A stretch of 64,000 bases of DNA from assembly GCF_033439725.1 (NCBI RefSeq), contig NW_026944390.1, positions 620,001-684,000 of the forward strand. Direction: 5' to 3'. Under the pieces are notes generated by a model. That model was given only the letters and a program-made list of their open reading frames with translations, was not told the origin of the DNA and ran no database searches. A program made the position numbers and the translations under genes. This DNA is from Neurospora tetraspora (taxonomy: Eukaryota; Ascomycota; Sordariomycetes; Sordariales; Sordariaceae). Every line of letters begins with the position of its first letter. The stretch's first letter is position 1. Below, piece after piece: positions 47,143-58,205 of the stretch.

Positions 47143-49006
47143 GACTGGTATTGGACTGAAGGGGTTGGAAGTTTCGGTCCCGTAGTATTCTGGTTTCGTC
47201 CTGATTTAAAAGCATGAAGGCTTCGAAGTTGACCACGACAAATTTAAACGATAGACACTCGTCAACAACTTTCGGACCAAAGGTCCCTTTTAGTAGAATC
47301 GGGTTTCCGGAGACTGTGCGTATAGAGTTTTCCGTTGACCCTCAGTTGTTCCTCGCCTACCACCGAGGCTCTCACAAAGCATAAGCCACATATTCCATCG
47401 AAACAAGAGGGAAAGTGGCGAGAATCCAGTCCTTCCCCCAGACGAAGGACTCCCGATCATCATTCCGTGTTGGGGACACTCTTCTGCGAAGAGCCGTGGT
47501 GATCCGTGGATGAGATGACATCCGGCGGTACGGTTCATTGAAAAGAGTCGAATGCAAACGGGCAATCCTTGATTCCAAAAAAAGGAACGGGGCCCCATCT
47601 CGGTCATAGGGGTCCAAGTGACTTTGCTTTTCGAGTGAGTGACGGCAGTTCACCCAACCCGAGGTACACCTAGGCTTCCTAGACCGTCGCCGTGCCAACT
47701 TCCGTGAATAACCAGTCTCACCGGGAAAGGCACATCAACTCATCTCAAGCGTTTGCATCGAGGATTAAGACCATCATCCATGCCATGTTTCAGTCGGCTT
47801 GTTGCAGAGGGCCAGTTGGCTTGGCTTCCATGAGAAGATTCCATGCCACGAGCGTCGACACGAGTGTTTCAAGCCACGAGCCAAAGTTTTCTGATGGTCG
47901 GTCTGAGGATATCGTGGGAAGACTCGGTGACTTTTTTATAGTGGACTTCCATATCATCCGTCAGTGATCGGATCTCTGGAGATGGTGGAGGGCCTAAAAG
48001 CTGCCCTGGATGAGTAGGGATGTCTTTTGTGTCTCGTTTGCCATGATTGGGCGTCAAAAAGGCCGTGGATCATGAACATCGGATAGTTGCTCGTCTTGTC
48101 CACGGAGCGGAAGGTTGGTGATGTATGCCGGTTGAAACAAGCAGCAGGCTTCCTTTGTCTCCAGTCGTCTTCTTGCGTGATTCGCTTGAGGTTAGTTTGA
48201 AATGTCGTTGCTTGATGTTCGCAGCTGCCCAAGCCAGACGCGAGAGGGCGTGAGATGGATGGTGGGTGACGGATAGATTCCCTTGCAACCGATGAGGTCG
48301 GTGTTTGACGGGATGTCCGCTCCCCTGCTGCCCGGCCACCCGACCCAGCAGAGCGCTATAACCCCGCTCAATGCACCTTCTCCGGCTGCGGGGAGCTCCT
48401 TAGCGACATCGTGGGGGGTATGCACCCTGTAAAGCTTCCCGTCCCATGTTCCATTTCCTCGCCCGTCCCCGCCTCTTTCCAACTCAACATCAACCTCATC
48501 AAACATGGCGATTCTTCTTTCCGCTCTTTTGTCGTATTCAACATCTCTGTGCCACCTTCAAAGCTAAATGCTACGCTACAAAGCATCTGCAATTCATGCG
48601 TTACTCTCCGACTCTCCTGCGCGCACAACATGGCGGGAGTGCCTTGACTGAGCTCGCACTGATATTCCGTCCCACAGACCCTCTGTGTGACACTCGACCA
48701 CGAGACGATCAACTTGGTGATGCAGAGCACAACCGTAGAGTCCTTCAAACGGCGTGATACAAAGGTTGTAATACTGGCAGTCGGTTCCGGCAAATTGTCC
48801 AATATCCGGTGCCACATCTTTGCCCACGAAGCCTTCATCATGAAAACACACAAGTGGAAGTCACGATGAACATCGTGGGAAGCAAGGTAGAAGAGAAGGC
48901 ATCAGAGGACTTGAAAATGCCGATCAACAGTTGCTCGTCACTTCCCCCACCCCAATGACCCCAGAAAGGTTACTACTGTTGCTACTGTCACAACAGTGCT
49001 TGACTA
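47143..49006. other. Intergenic upstream of RGS-LOV and GH92
   Basis: 1.9 kb. A plus-strand frame (about 48310-48640) followed by another (48687-48869) looks mildly protein-like, but the only joining intron would be 39 nt, too short to accept. No gene is called. Confidence 0.35.
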
Positions 49007-49259
49007 CCGTAGTAACTCGCGAAATTGGCAATAGAGCTATCCCTCTTTAAGCGCCGGGCAGGGCAGAAATCTGTACAGGGCAAGCCAGAGCCTGTACATT
49101 GAAACGCACGCAAGTTAGAGTAGTAGGCATTGTCCTCGAGTTTTCACTAAGGGGACAGACACATCTGCTGGTATATGCGTGCTTACGGAGCGCCGCGTTC
49201 TGCCCTGCCAGGCGCTCGAAGAGGGAAGGCTCTATTGCCAATTTCGCGAGTTACTACGG
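49007..49259. mobile_element. 253-bp MITE with 62-bp terminal inverted repeats and TA target duplication
   Basis: The ends 49007-49068 and 49198-49259 are inverted repeats of about 62 bp, starting CCGTAGTAACTCGCGAAATT, with roughly five mismatches. TA lies immediately outside both ends (49005-49006 and 49260-49261), the target duplication of Tc1/mariner and Fot1/pogo elements. The 130-bp core has no coding capacity. It sits 237 bp upstream of the GH92 start codon, within the likely promoter. It is shorter than the roughly 400-bp duplication length usually quoted as needed for efficient RIP, which may explain its good preservation. Confidence 0.88.
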
Positions 49260-49495
49260 TATGGCTCCTGCCGGTTGACCTGGTGTTGTGCTCAGAGACC
49301 TGCACAGTCAGGGGTTCGATCAGGGCAACCGCGACTTTGGGGTTATATTGCAGACATGGGATGAACTATATCCAAAAGCCCGGTTCGATCACTCTCCTCA
49401 CATAAAGCGAGGGCTACTCCGGTCTTCCTGTTCTCTTGTTCTAGCCGGTCTGGGCGTCATATACTTTATACTTAGCTTATAGCTATCTTCTGCTC

Positions 49496-52136
49496 ATGAT
49501 GACATCTCTTTTCACTCTGACTCTGCTCCTTCTTGCAGCCCGAGCACTTGCCCAAGATACAGATGATATCCTCCAATATGTCGACCCTTTGATCGGCGCA
49601 AGCAACGGCGGTAATGTCTTTCCCGGAGCCTCACTCCCGTACGGCATGGCCAAGGCCGTGGCCGACACCAACAGCACCTCAAACCAAGGTGGCTTTACTC
49701 TGGATAGCGCCCCAGTTACTGGCTTCAGCATGGTGCATGACAGTGGTACCGGTGGCAGTCCATCTTTGGGCAATTTTGCCTTGTTCCCCCACCCCAGCTG
49801 TCCTGGAGGAGACATTAACCGATGCGCATTTCCCAAGAAGACGAGAGCCAACTTTGGTAGTTTTGATAATGTCAGTGTCTCTGCCAGACCTGGGACATTT
49901 GGAATCACACTCAACACCGGCATCCGGGCAGACATGACGGCTACTCAACATACCGCTTTATTCAGATTCACGTTCCCTGAAAATAGCACCATTGGTGAAG
50001 CCGCGCAGCCGCTCATTCTACAGGATCTGACTGATCTGTCAAACTCGAGGCAGGACAATGGAACAGTATCAGTCGAGGAGAAAACGGGACGCATCACGGG
50101 GAGTGCTCGTTTTCTGCCCAGCTTCGGTCAGGGGAACTACGTCCTCTACTTCTGTACTGACTTCTCCGGAGCCGAGATCTTGGATAACGGCATCTTTGCG
50201 GACAGCCGAGCCAGCGCCTCCGTCAAAAACATGACTATCTCCAGATCGATCAATGGCTATCCTCTTCCGGGGGGTGCATTTGTGAGGTTCAAATCCGGAG
50301 CCAAGCCGATTCTGGCAAGAACCGCAACGAGTTTCATCAGTATCAAACAAGCATGCAGACACGCCGAGTCTGAGATCCCCGACTTTGACTTTGAGCGGAG
50401 TTCCAAGGCAGCAACAGAGCAATGGAAGGCCAAGATGGGCGGAATCAGGGTCTCAACGAAGGGCGTGGATAAATCCTTGGTCACCAACTTTTACAGCGGC
50501 ATCTACCGCACTTATATCAATCCGCAAAACTACACGGGAGAAAACCCGCTGTGGTCTAGCAGCGAGCCTTACTTTGATTCATTTTACTGGTATGTTCTCA
50601 TATATTTGAAGTCTCCGTTCTTTACTTACATTTACAGCATATGGGATCTTTTCCGATCGCAGCTCCCGTTTCTCACCATCACGGACCCGACGACAGTCAC
50701 TCAGATGATCCGCTCCCTCATTGATACGTATCGACATGTGGGATGGCTTCCCGACTGCAGAATGAGTCTCAATAAAGGCTATACACAGGTATATGCAATC
50801 TGCCCAAGGTAGAGGACTCTTCTGACAATCTCTCATAGGGTGGCTCGAATGCCGATGTTGTACTGGCAGATGCATACATCAAGGGCCTTAAAGGAGGCAT
50901 CAACGTACGTCTGATCCTATCCAGGTCATCCACCATCCATGCTAATTTAGTTATTCTAAGTGGGAGGATGGCTACGCCGCTGTTGTCAAAGATGCCGAAG
51001 TCGAGCCGTTCGATTGGTGCTGCCAGGGACGCGGTGGCCTCGACAGCTGGCATACTCTCGGTTACATCCCCGTCCAAGATTTCGACTGGAAAGGCTTCGG
51101 CACATTGACGCGCTCCATCTCCCGCACGCTCGAATACGCCTACAACGACTTCTGCATCGCCGAAATGGCCAAGGCCTCTGGCAGGACAACCGACCAGGAG
51201 AAGTACACTCTTTCCAGCGGCAACTGGCGCAACCTCTACAAAGAAGATCAGACCTCCTTCTGGTGGAACGGCACCGACACCGGCTTCACCGGTTTTTTCG
51301 AACCTCGCTATCTTAATGGGACCTGGGGCTATCAGAACCCCCTGAACTGCTCCAACCACGACGACTTCAGCGTCTGCTCCCTTCAAAACAACGGGCCAGA
51401 GACATTCGAGTCCTCCATCTGGGAGTACGGCTTCTACGTGCCCCACGACCAAGCAACGCTGATCAGCCTGTACGGCGGCCCGAATCGCTTCGTCGACCGC
51501 CTGAACTATCTCCACGACCAAAACATCACGTACATCGGTAATGAGCCGTCCTTCCTCACGGTGTTTCAGTATCATTACGCTGGACGACCAGCTCTCTCCG
51601 CTAAACGAGCCCACTATTACATCCCTGAGTTCTTCCGCACCACCCCCGACGGTCTGCCGGGCAACGACGACAGCGGCGCGATGGGCTCGTTCGTGGCATT
51701 CTCCATGATGGGCCTCTTTCCCAATCCGGGGCAGAACGTGTACCTGATTACTCCGCCGTTCTTTGAGTCTGTGAATGTTACGAACCCGTTAACGGGAAAG
51801 ACTGCGAGGATCAGGAATGTGAACTTTGACCCTAGTTACAAGAACATCTACATCCAAAATGCCACGCTTGATGGGGTCAAGTATACCAAGAACTGGATCG
51901 ATCATAGCTTTTTCACAGAAGGGAAAGAGCTGGTCTTGACGCTTGGTGATAGGGAGAGTGACTGGGGTACGAAAGTGGAGGATCTTCCTCCGAGCTTGGG
52001 AGAGTATGAAGGGTTTGGGAACTCTTCGTCATCATCTTCTGGGTACGGGTCTTGGAATAATACGGTTGGCGGTGGTGGTGGTGCCAAACGGATCAGGGGC
52101 TGGTTGAGGGAGAGCGAGGGTGTGGGGATTATGTGA
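49496..52136 (+). CDS. Secreted GH92 alpha-1,2-mannosidase
   Basis: Four exons: 49496-50589, 50638-50788, 50839-50904, 50961-52136, giving 828 residues. GH92 enzymes are Ca2+-dependent exo-alpha-mannosidases acting on mannans and high-mannose N-glycans. A signal peptide (about residues 1-20, ending ARALAQ) precedes YVDPLIGASNGGNVFPGASLP, the family's N-terminal motif. The core motifs rebuilt by splicing include FYCIWDLFRSQLPF and GGSNADVVLADAY. PGNDDSGAMGSFVAFSMMGL is the conserved catalytic-region block. The introns are only 48, 50 and 56 nt. The Ser/Gly-rich tail at 2020-2100 within the gene's last 120 bp (52020-52100) is low complexity. The first of two ATGs is used. The MITE just upstream could influence transcription. 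Confidence 0.94.
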
Positions 52137-52296
52137 TTGCTTCCACTTCTTTCTTTGTCGGTATGCCTTAGCGACTGTATTTCCATTCCTCTCATAAGCA
52201 AACAACATTGAATTACGTACTACCATCCATACCCAAGAAACATCAATCCGTAAAGAAAACCTATTCCCACTTATGTATGCATCACCACCCCCTTCC

Positions 52297-53508
52297 TCAA
52301 GAAAACCGAAACCCCTCCGGTAAATGTCCCCCAAACCCTCCATCCTTCACCAACCTCCTCCCCGCCTCCCACACATTTTTTGGTATCTCCATCCTCACCT
52401 GCCACCCCATCTCCCCATACTCTTTGAGTCTTACCAAATCGCCCACCATAACATTAATCACCAACTCCCTCCCATTCCCACTCTCCTCATCAGGATACTC
52501 CTCCCACTCCAGCGGGGGGCTGGTCACACTATATTTTACTACTTTTTTCTCTTCTACCTCTACCTCTGATGAAGAAACAGAAGAAGAAAAAGAAGGCCAC
52601 TGCGCCCCAAAAGTCCCCCAAGTCCTCCGTTCCATATACGGTTTCTGCACGAGTAAAAACTCATCCACTTTTATACCCCTTTGCTGTAGTAAGGCATGAG
52701 TGAACCGAACGTTTTCGCCTGTGTTGGTGGACGCTTCTTCGATGAGGATTGACGAAGAAGGGACGCCCATTGATAGGGCGATGGAGGCGAAGAGGGTGGC
52801 TTCGGATTGGAATTTTTTGGGGGGTTGGGTTTGGTCGGGGGAGGAGGAGGAGGAGGAGGAGGAGGAGGTGGTGGAGGGAAAGGGGTCGCCGGTCAAAGAA
52901 CGTGTCAGGAGGCCGGAGTGGCCCGAGAAGAGGAGGTATTTGTAGGCTCTCCGGCGGCGGCGGGGTGGTGCTTCTTCCACTGTTACTTTGCTGGGAGGAG
53001 GAGGAGGAGGAGGAGGAGGAGGAGGAGGAGGAGGAGGAGGAGGAGGAAGAAAAGTGGTAAGGAAGAGGTGGGACGCGTAGCGGGCTACGCGCAGGTCGAG
53101 GGAGCAGAGGGTGAAGATTATTCGAGTTGGTTCTCCGTCTTCTTCTTCTAAGTCTGATGGGTCTTTTGATGGGTCTTGGAGAGGAGGAGGAGGAGGAGAA
53201 AAGGTGGGAAGGGGCATGTGCATTCGGTGGTAGTTGTAGATGGTGCTTGCCCAGGTGTCGATCTCTGCTGGTGTTGCCTTCTTGTTTGAAGTAGTGCTGC
53301 TGGTGGTGCTAGTTGTGGTACTAGTAGCTATGTTAGGTGTCGTCGTCGTCGTGGGGATGCCAAGCATGTCCGTCGGAGCGCCGGGAACCGGGACCGTGGA
53401 CGGAGCTGTTGTTACGGCCGGGGCGGGGACCGTGGAGGGAAGGGACGGGCCGGAAGCGGGGCCGTGAGTGGGGACCCCCTCCGGGGGTTGTTGTTCCTGC
53501 GGCATCAT
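52297..53508 (-). CDS. DUF218-domain protein with a long polyproline run
   Basis: One exon, 403 residues from ATG at 53508. The C-terminal half matches DUF218 (SanA/YdcF-like fold): YKYLLFSGHSGLLTR, EATLFASIALSMGVP, ILIEEASTNTGENVRF and DEFLLVQKPYMERRT. The role of DUF218 proteins in fungi is not established. The N-terminus is Thr/Pro-rich. A run of about 19 prolines (coded opposite 52990-53047) interrupts the domain between VARYASHLFLTTF and YKYLLFSG, exactly where bacterial homologues are compact. The triplet repeat is GGA on the plus strand and is probably length-variable. An upstream coding exon is possible. The gene ends 160 bp from the convergent GH92 gene. Confidence 0.82.
   Translation of the reverse strand: MMPQEQQPPEGVPTHGPASGPSLPSTVPAPAVTTAPSTVPVPGAPTDMLGIPTTTTTPNIATSTTTSTTSSTTSNKKATPAEIDTWASTIYNYHRMHMPLPTFSPPPPPLQDPSKDPSDLEEEDGEPTRIIFTLCSLDLRVARYASHLFLTTFLPPPPPPPPPPPPPPPPPPSKVTVEEAPPRRRRRAYKYLLFSGHSGLLTRSLTGDPFPSTTSSSSSSSSSPDQTQPPKKFQSEATLFASIALSMGVPSSSILIEEASTNTGENVRFTHALLQQRGIKVDEFLLVQKPYMERRTWGTFGAQWPSFSSSVSSSEVEVEEKKVVKYSVTSPPLEWEEYPDEESGNGRELVINVMVGDLVRLKEYGEMGWQVRMEIPKNVWEAGRRLVKDGGFGGHLPEGFRFS
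52988..53048 (+). repeat. GGA trinucleotide microsatellite inside the DUF218 gene
   Basis: About 19 uninterrupted GGA units lie on the plus strand and code for polyproline on the minus strand. A second, shorter GAG/GGA tract lies at about 52842-52870 and encodes a Ser run. Both sit inside the coding region. Confidence 0.95.
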
Positions 53509-54007
53509 TTGATGGTGTAACTTGGAGATATGCAACGTGTGGTGACGAATTCAACCTAGAGAGAGCCAGATCAAGCCCGACCGGTGTCAGAAAAGAAGGC
53601 AAGGATCGCGATTGTTATATGATCTTTGTTAGTGAGAAGAGGAGGGAAAGGGCGTCACGATAAGAAGTCACTGCGGAAAGGGATATCGGTTAGTGGCCGA
53701 TGCCACTATTGACGTTTCAAGCCGCCATTTGTAGGCCTATAACTGGGCGGGGTAACACTGAATATCAGCAAGGCGCTCGTGGCCAACCATGGCCGTCAAT
53801 ATCGGCAGCTGCATTCCGAGCAAGATCACCGAGAGTCCGAGAGTGGGCATATGATAGGATGCTGACTGCCATGAGATTCTCTCATATAGAGAAAGAGCTA
53901 CCAGTTCATATGCATAGCCTAACCCCTTGTCTATCTATCGTACAAATTTCTTTTCAGCCTTAAAGCCAACGCCGCGCCGGGTATCACGCCCCCGTTGAAG
54001 CAACACA
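53509..54007. other. Intergenic between DUF218 and NAPE-PLD-like genes
   Basis: 499 bp with the DUF218 leader and the NAPE-PLD 3' flank. Nothing further was seen. Confidence 0.45.
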
Positions 54008-55501
54008 TCAAAACTCCTTGGTCTCGCCAATGGCACAGGTATCAAACACCCCCGTCTCCGGCATTCCACTCGTCTTCAACGCCTCCTTCAATAACCTGGG
54101 CGGCTCCTCCACCTCCTCGATCGTCAACACCCACGTACCCCAATGGATCGCCATGGCCTTCTCGCACTTGGTGTCCTTGAAGATCTCCACTGCATCGTAT
54201 GGGTTCGAGTGCAAGCCGCTCCACATCCACCTGGGCTTGTACGCGCCGATGGGAATCAGACCCAAGTCGAACGGCCCGCGCAGCTCACCGATGTGCTTGA
54301 AATGAGGGCAGCGGGGCAGTGAGTCGTACTTTGGTCCGTAGTCGTCTTCCTCCGCCGGCATCTCCGGTACGGCGCGGTAGCCTGTGTCACCGCCGAACCA
54401 GACTGACTTGCCGCCCGACTTGATGGCAAAAGAGCACCATAGGGTGGTGTCCTTGTCCCAGCCGGTGCGGGCCGAGGAGTGTTGGCATGGCAGGCAAGAT
54501 ACTTGCGCCTCGATCTCTTCGATAGTCTCCTGGCCGTCGGCAGTGGTGACAGGCTTCTTGATGCTAAGTGTGGCATCATCCCACCAGTCCATCTCCGTCA
54601 CCTTCTCGATACCCGTGGCATGGAACCAACTCGCCAGTCCCAAGCCGACAAAGAAGTGCGCTTCCGGATTGTGCTTGTGGAGCTCGCGCACGGTCGGCTC
54701 CGACAGGTGGTCATAGTGCGAGTGCGAAATGATAACGGCATCCAGCTTGGGGATGTCGGCCAGCGTGCACGGCGGCTGGGTGTACCGCTTGGGGCCGACG
54801 AAGCGGCTGGGCGCGCAGCGATCTTCAAAGACGGGATCGAAGAGCACGCGCAGGCCGTTGGGGTACTCGACGTAATAGCACGCGTGGCCGAGCCAGGTGG
54901 CGCGCAGGGCCTTGGTGTCGCTGCTGCTTTGCGCCTGGGACTTCTCTTCTAGGAAGTGAGGCTTGATGACGGGAATCTGAACATTGGACAAGTCGGGAGC
55001 TGGCATCTTGCCCTGAAGCCTTGACCTGTAAACACGTGTTAGCGCAATGAACATGATGGGTCGGCGCTATGATGCTCCTTACAAGAACATCTTCCCTACT
55101 GTCTGCAGAGCGTTGCGCAGGACACCGGCAGACGGATGTGGGTTCTGGAACCCGATGAGTTCACCCTTGGAATCCCTAACATGATGGTCGGTGGCATCCT
55201 CGGGCGCGACACCCAATGTGGGCTTGGAGACGGTTGCTGAGTATCCGGCCATGGTGTTGAATGATCTCCTTGATGGGGTAGCTCGGACTCTTGAAGAGTT
55301 ATGATATGGGTGCACGGGTGATCCGGACAACAGCAGAGGACGTGCGCGGTTCGTCGCAACTGTTGAAGTCGACGACCATCTAGACCGGCATGCTGCCCCT
55401 TTAATAACTGACACCGACAGTCCGGATGGCGTCGATGACAATAATAGCTTTAGCTTGTCCGACCGCAAACCCGCGGAGACATATCGGGAACTGCCACTCA
55501 T
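54008..55501 (-). CDS. NAPE-PLD-like metallo-beta-lactamase-fold hydrolase (Fmp30 type)
   Basis: Exons 55501-55083 and 55025-54008 give 478 residues; the downstream ATG at 55252 would give 395. The enzyme type hydrolyses N-acylphosphatidylethanolamine. Metal-binding motifs are SHSHYDH, the CQHSSAR region, WFGGDTGY and AIHWGTW. The first 83 residues (SSRYVSAGLRSDKLKLLLSS and onward) are Ser/Arg-rich with almost no acidic residues, as in a mitochondrial presequence. Yeast Fmp30 is a mitochondrial relative of similar total length, which favours the upstream start. The sequence around residue 84 (MAGYSATVSK) would still allow a cytosolic form by leaky scanning. A 57-nt intron rebuilds KMFLSRLQGKMPAP. 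Confidence 0.9.
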
Positions 55502-56627
55502 TGAGATGGCTCTGTGGTGTGGTGCAGCTCCACTTGCTATAACCTCTAACAGTGTGCTATCAGCGGTGTCCGCCGACAGGCGAAGCGGCCGGTGCAAAAT
55601 GAATGCGGCCGCGTTAATAAAGTAATAAAGCGACCACCAGTCTAGTCGCACTTCGCCCGCGTATCTTTTTGTTATCTTCCCCTACTAGCGTGCAGCGCGC
55701 CAGCGACCCGTCAACAACACCAACCGAACCTCAAATCCCCTTCTCTGAGACTCTTGAGTCTTTTCGGTCTGAAACACCGCGGGTTCCGGTCCTGCCCTGT
55801 CAGATTGTGCCGCGTGTGGCGTTGGGGGTTGAGAGTCAGGTTATTTTGCAGCGCTCGCTGGTGGTTGATTGACGGTGCCCGAAAGCAGTAAAAGCTCTCA
55901 GAACCTTCTCTTTTCCAGCCAAAAAGAAAGGAAACACAGCGCAAAGAAAAAAAATCCATTCCTCCTCCGTTCGCCAAACCTCGGCGTTGCCCGGGGTCCT
56001 TGGCATCCGGATTCCGAGACAATGTGCGACGGAGGGGGTTAGGGTTGTTGCCCGTTGCAACGACACCCTGGTCTGATGGGGCTTGGTGTCTTAGTCTCAC
56101 CAGACCGAAGAAATCTCAACACATTTTAACCAATTCTTCCCTCATATTCCCAGCATCGGGTTACACATTGTTAACTCGTTTCCCATTGCTGGAATATTGC
56201 CTGTGATCTACAACAGAGATTGCAAACATGAACGACCATGGAAGCCTCATTTAGCCGCAGCGGCTGCTACCCATCCATCGAAATAAAAACGTGGGGAAAC
56301 CCTGTCATATGGTGTCGTGTACATCCTACTTTGGACCATCCTGACCTCCTTAGGGAGCTTCTTTTACTCCCGGTGCCACTGATTTCCATTGAAAGGTCAC
56401 GAAAAAGCTAAAGACACTGAGAATATACGAACAAAGTTTAACCAGCAAGAGCTTCAGCATTGCTTGGCAACCTGCATATATACTACCGGCCACGATCACA
56501 TTTGCAATGGCCATGAGATGGACGATAGGACAGATACACGGGCTGTCTCAACCTCCATGCTCTATCCAACCCACTTACTAACCTAGCAAGACCCAAAATC
56601 AACAAACAAGCTCAAACATCACATACT
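55502..56627. other. Intergenic, NAPE-PLD promoter to GH30 relic
   Basis: 1.1 kb with only short frames. Confidence 0.4.
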
Positions 56628-56977
56628 ATGCTCTCCCAACTCCTCCCCATCCTATCCCTAATGGGGCTCAGCTCCGGCTTGCCCTCAATCCTCGTCGGCC
56701 CCCGTCAATCCTCCCTCTCAACAACAATAACTATCGACCTCACCAAAACCTACAACCTAATCTCCGGCTTCGGCACCTCCGAAGCCTTCCAACGCGAATA
56801 ATGTTTATACAGCAATGGTAAATGCTAATGCTTCTGCTGATTTGTACTGGAACGAGGGAGATTGGGCTGATTGAGACGGGGTTTGATGAGGTGAAAGGAG
56901 AGGGGGGCGTGAGCGTGCCGAGCAGGGCGATGGTTACTGTTGTTTTGTATCCTGTTGAAGGTGGTGGTCAAAAGTAG
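56628..56977 (+). pseudogene. Relic of a GH30-type endo-beta-1,6-glucanase with the centre deleted
   Basis: An open frame 56628-56801 (57 codons) reads as a signal peptide followed by TIDLTKTYNLISGFGTSEAF, the N-terminal strand of GH30 enzymes (ISGFGxSEAFQR). It stops at TAA at 56799-56801. About 40 bp further on, 56843-56977 reads TGTREIGLIETGFDE and SVPSRAMVTVVL, which resembles the C-terminal beta-sandwich end of the same family (VPARSxTTF). The roughly 400 residues between, including both catalytic glutamates, are missing. This looks like an old internal deletion. The assignment of the 3' fragment is weaker than the 5' one. Confidence 0.6.
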
Positions 56978-57581
56978 GGTGTATTTAGGTTGGTCGCGGA
57001 ATCTGGTGTTGTGGTCTTTGTTTAGTGTACCACCGACATGGCTTACCTCTAGCTGATATTATACGCCAAGTCAAATGCTTTTATTTCCCAATCTTCTCGC
57101 ATGAATCCACAAATCTCGTGATGGATGTGTGGTTGATCGTAGAGTGGATTGATATCGTCTAATTTTTATTCTTCGTAGTAAAGCAACCGAGTGTCTTAGA
57201 ATCATTCAGAGTTGTCGATTGAAGTAAGAACAAGAAGGGAAAGCAGACACGCGCTCGACGCCCAAGCCAAACTCAACCGCAAACCCAGGAAACGCAACTG
57301 CAATCCTCATATCCTGCCTTATACTTCTTCTTCCAAGCCCTGTAGACGACTGCTCGCATCATATCACTTCCTCCCTCAACCCACTTTACTCCTCTCTTCC
57401 ATCATTCATTCACTGTGTCGCTCCAAATTTCCTCCTTTCGTCCTCCATGTTCCATTCACTCCTTCAACTCTTTCCCTTCCCTTCACACTCCTTCCCTCCC
57501 CTCCCTTATCCCTTATTCTCCCTTTCCCTTTCCCTTCCTTTCCATGTCGTCAGTCGAGGAGCCGAAAATGCCACCTCAATA
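56978..57581. other. Intergenic, pyrimidine-rich
   Basis: The right half (57350-57560) is a dense CT tract. No feature is called. Confidence 0.4.
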
Positions 57582-58205
57582 CTAAGGAGCAACACAAATA
57601 ACCATCGGCGGCGGTCCCTGTGCACCCGGAGCCGGAGCCGGCGCAGCTCCCACAACACTGCTATTCGGCAACACCGTTCCACCGGGCATGTACGTGTATC
57701 CGTTGACGACCTGCGGAGCCTGCTGGACCTGTTGAACCGGGACGGGGTAGTAAGTGACCGGACCGGGAGGCGGCGGGGGCGGAGCTGCCTGAGGTGCGAA
57801 GCCGCCCGTGAGGTAGGTCGTGGTGGTGACGGTGTTGGTTACGATCGGCATCGGCGGCGGCGGAGGGGGAGGGGGCGGAGGGGGCGCGGCCTGGAAAAAG
57901 GTGGTGGTGGTTTGGGCGGCGTAGCCGCCGCCGGGGAAGACGAAGTAGGGGGAGGCCATCGTGTAGATGATGGGCGGTTGCTGATGAGCTGGGTCGAGAG
58001 GGTTCGTGGTGTGTGCTGTTGTTGCACCTGCTGCTGCTGCGCCGGTCGCTGCTCCCGCTGCTGCTCCAGCTGCTGCACCGGCTGCAGAATGGTCTCCGGA
58101 AGCACCTGTGGGTTCGGTACTGTCGAGTTCTGATGGTGCCGGGGGTGGTACGGGCTCGACTGGTGGGACAGATTTCTGTTCGTCGTCGCCTGCTTCGCCG
58201 GACAT
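57582..58205 (-). CDS. Proline/alanine-rich orphan protein
   Basis: One exon, 207 residues, from MSGEAGDDEQKSVPP at 58205. It has no domain I recognise. Features in order: an acidic, Pro-rich N-terminus; an Ala-rich AAG repeat (about residues 42-62); the hydrophobic patch IIYTMASPYFVFPGGGYAA; two proline runs of 11 and 6; and tyrosine-containing segments VTYYPVPVQQVQQAP and GYTYMPGGTVLPNSS, ending ICVAP. There is no signal peptide. The pattern suits an intrinsically disordered protein. The frame is open upstream without a good ATG, so a 5' non-coding exon is possible. Confidence 0.6.
   Translation of the reverse strand: MSGEAGDDEQKSVPPVEPVPPPAPSELDSTEPTGASGDHSAAGAAAGAAAGAATGAAAAGATTAHTTNPLDPAHQQPPIIYTMASPYFVFPGGGYAAQTTTTFFQAAPPPPPPPPPPPMPIVTNTVTTTTYLTGGFAPQAAPPPPPPGPVTYYPVPVQQVQQAPQVVNGYTYMPGGTVLPNSSVVGAAPAPAPGAQGPPPMVICVAP

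Noticed and set aside
48310-48869. Two plus-strand frames that read like one protein
   Set aside because: The only possible joining intron is 39 nt, below the size fungi normally splice; a 161-codon minus-strand frame overlaps; no family resemblance.
810-52136. Idea that GH72, GPI8, ALG1 and GH92 form a cell-surface gene cluster
   Set aside because: They are spread over 50 kb among unrelated genes on both strands; chance proximity of common functions is the simpler reading.
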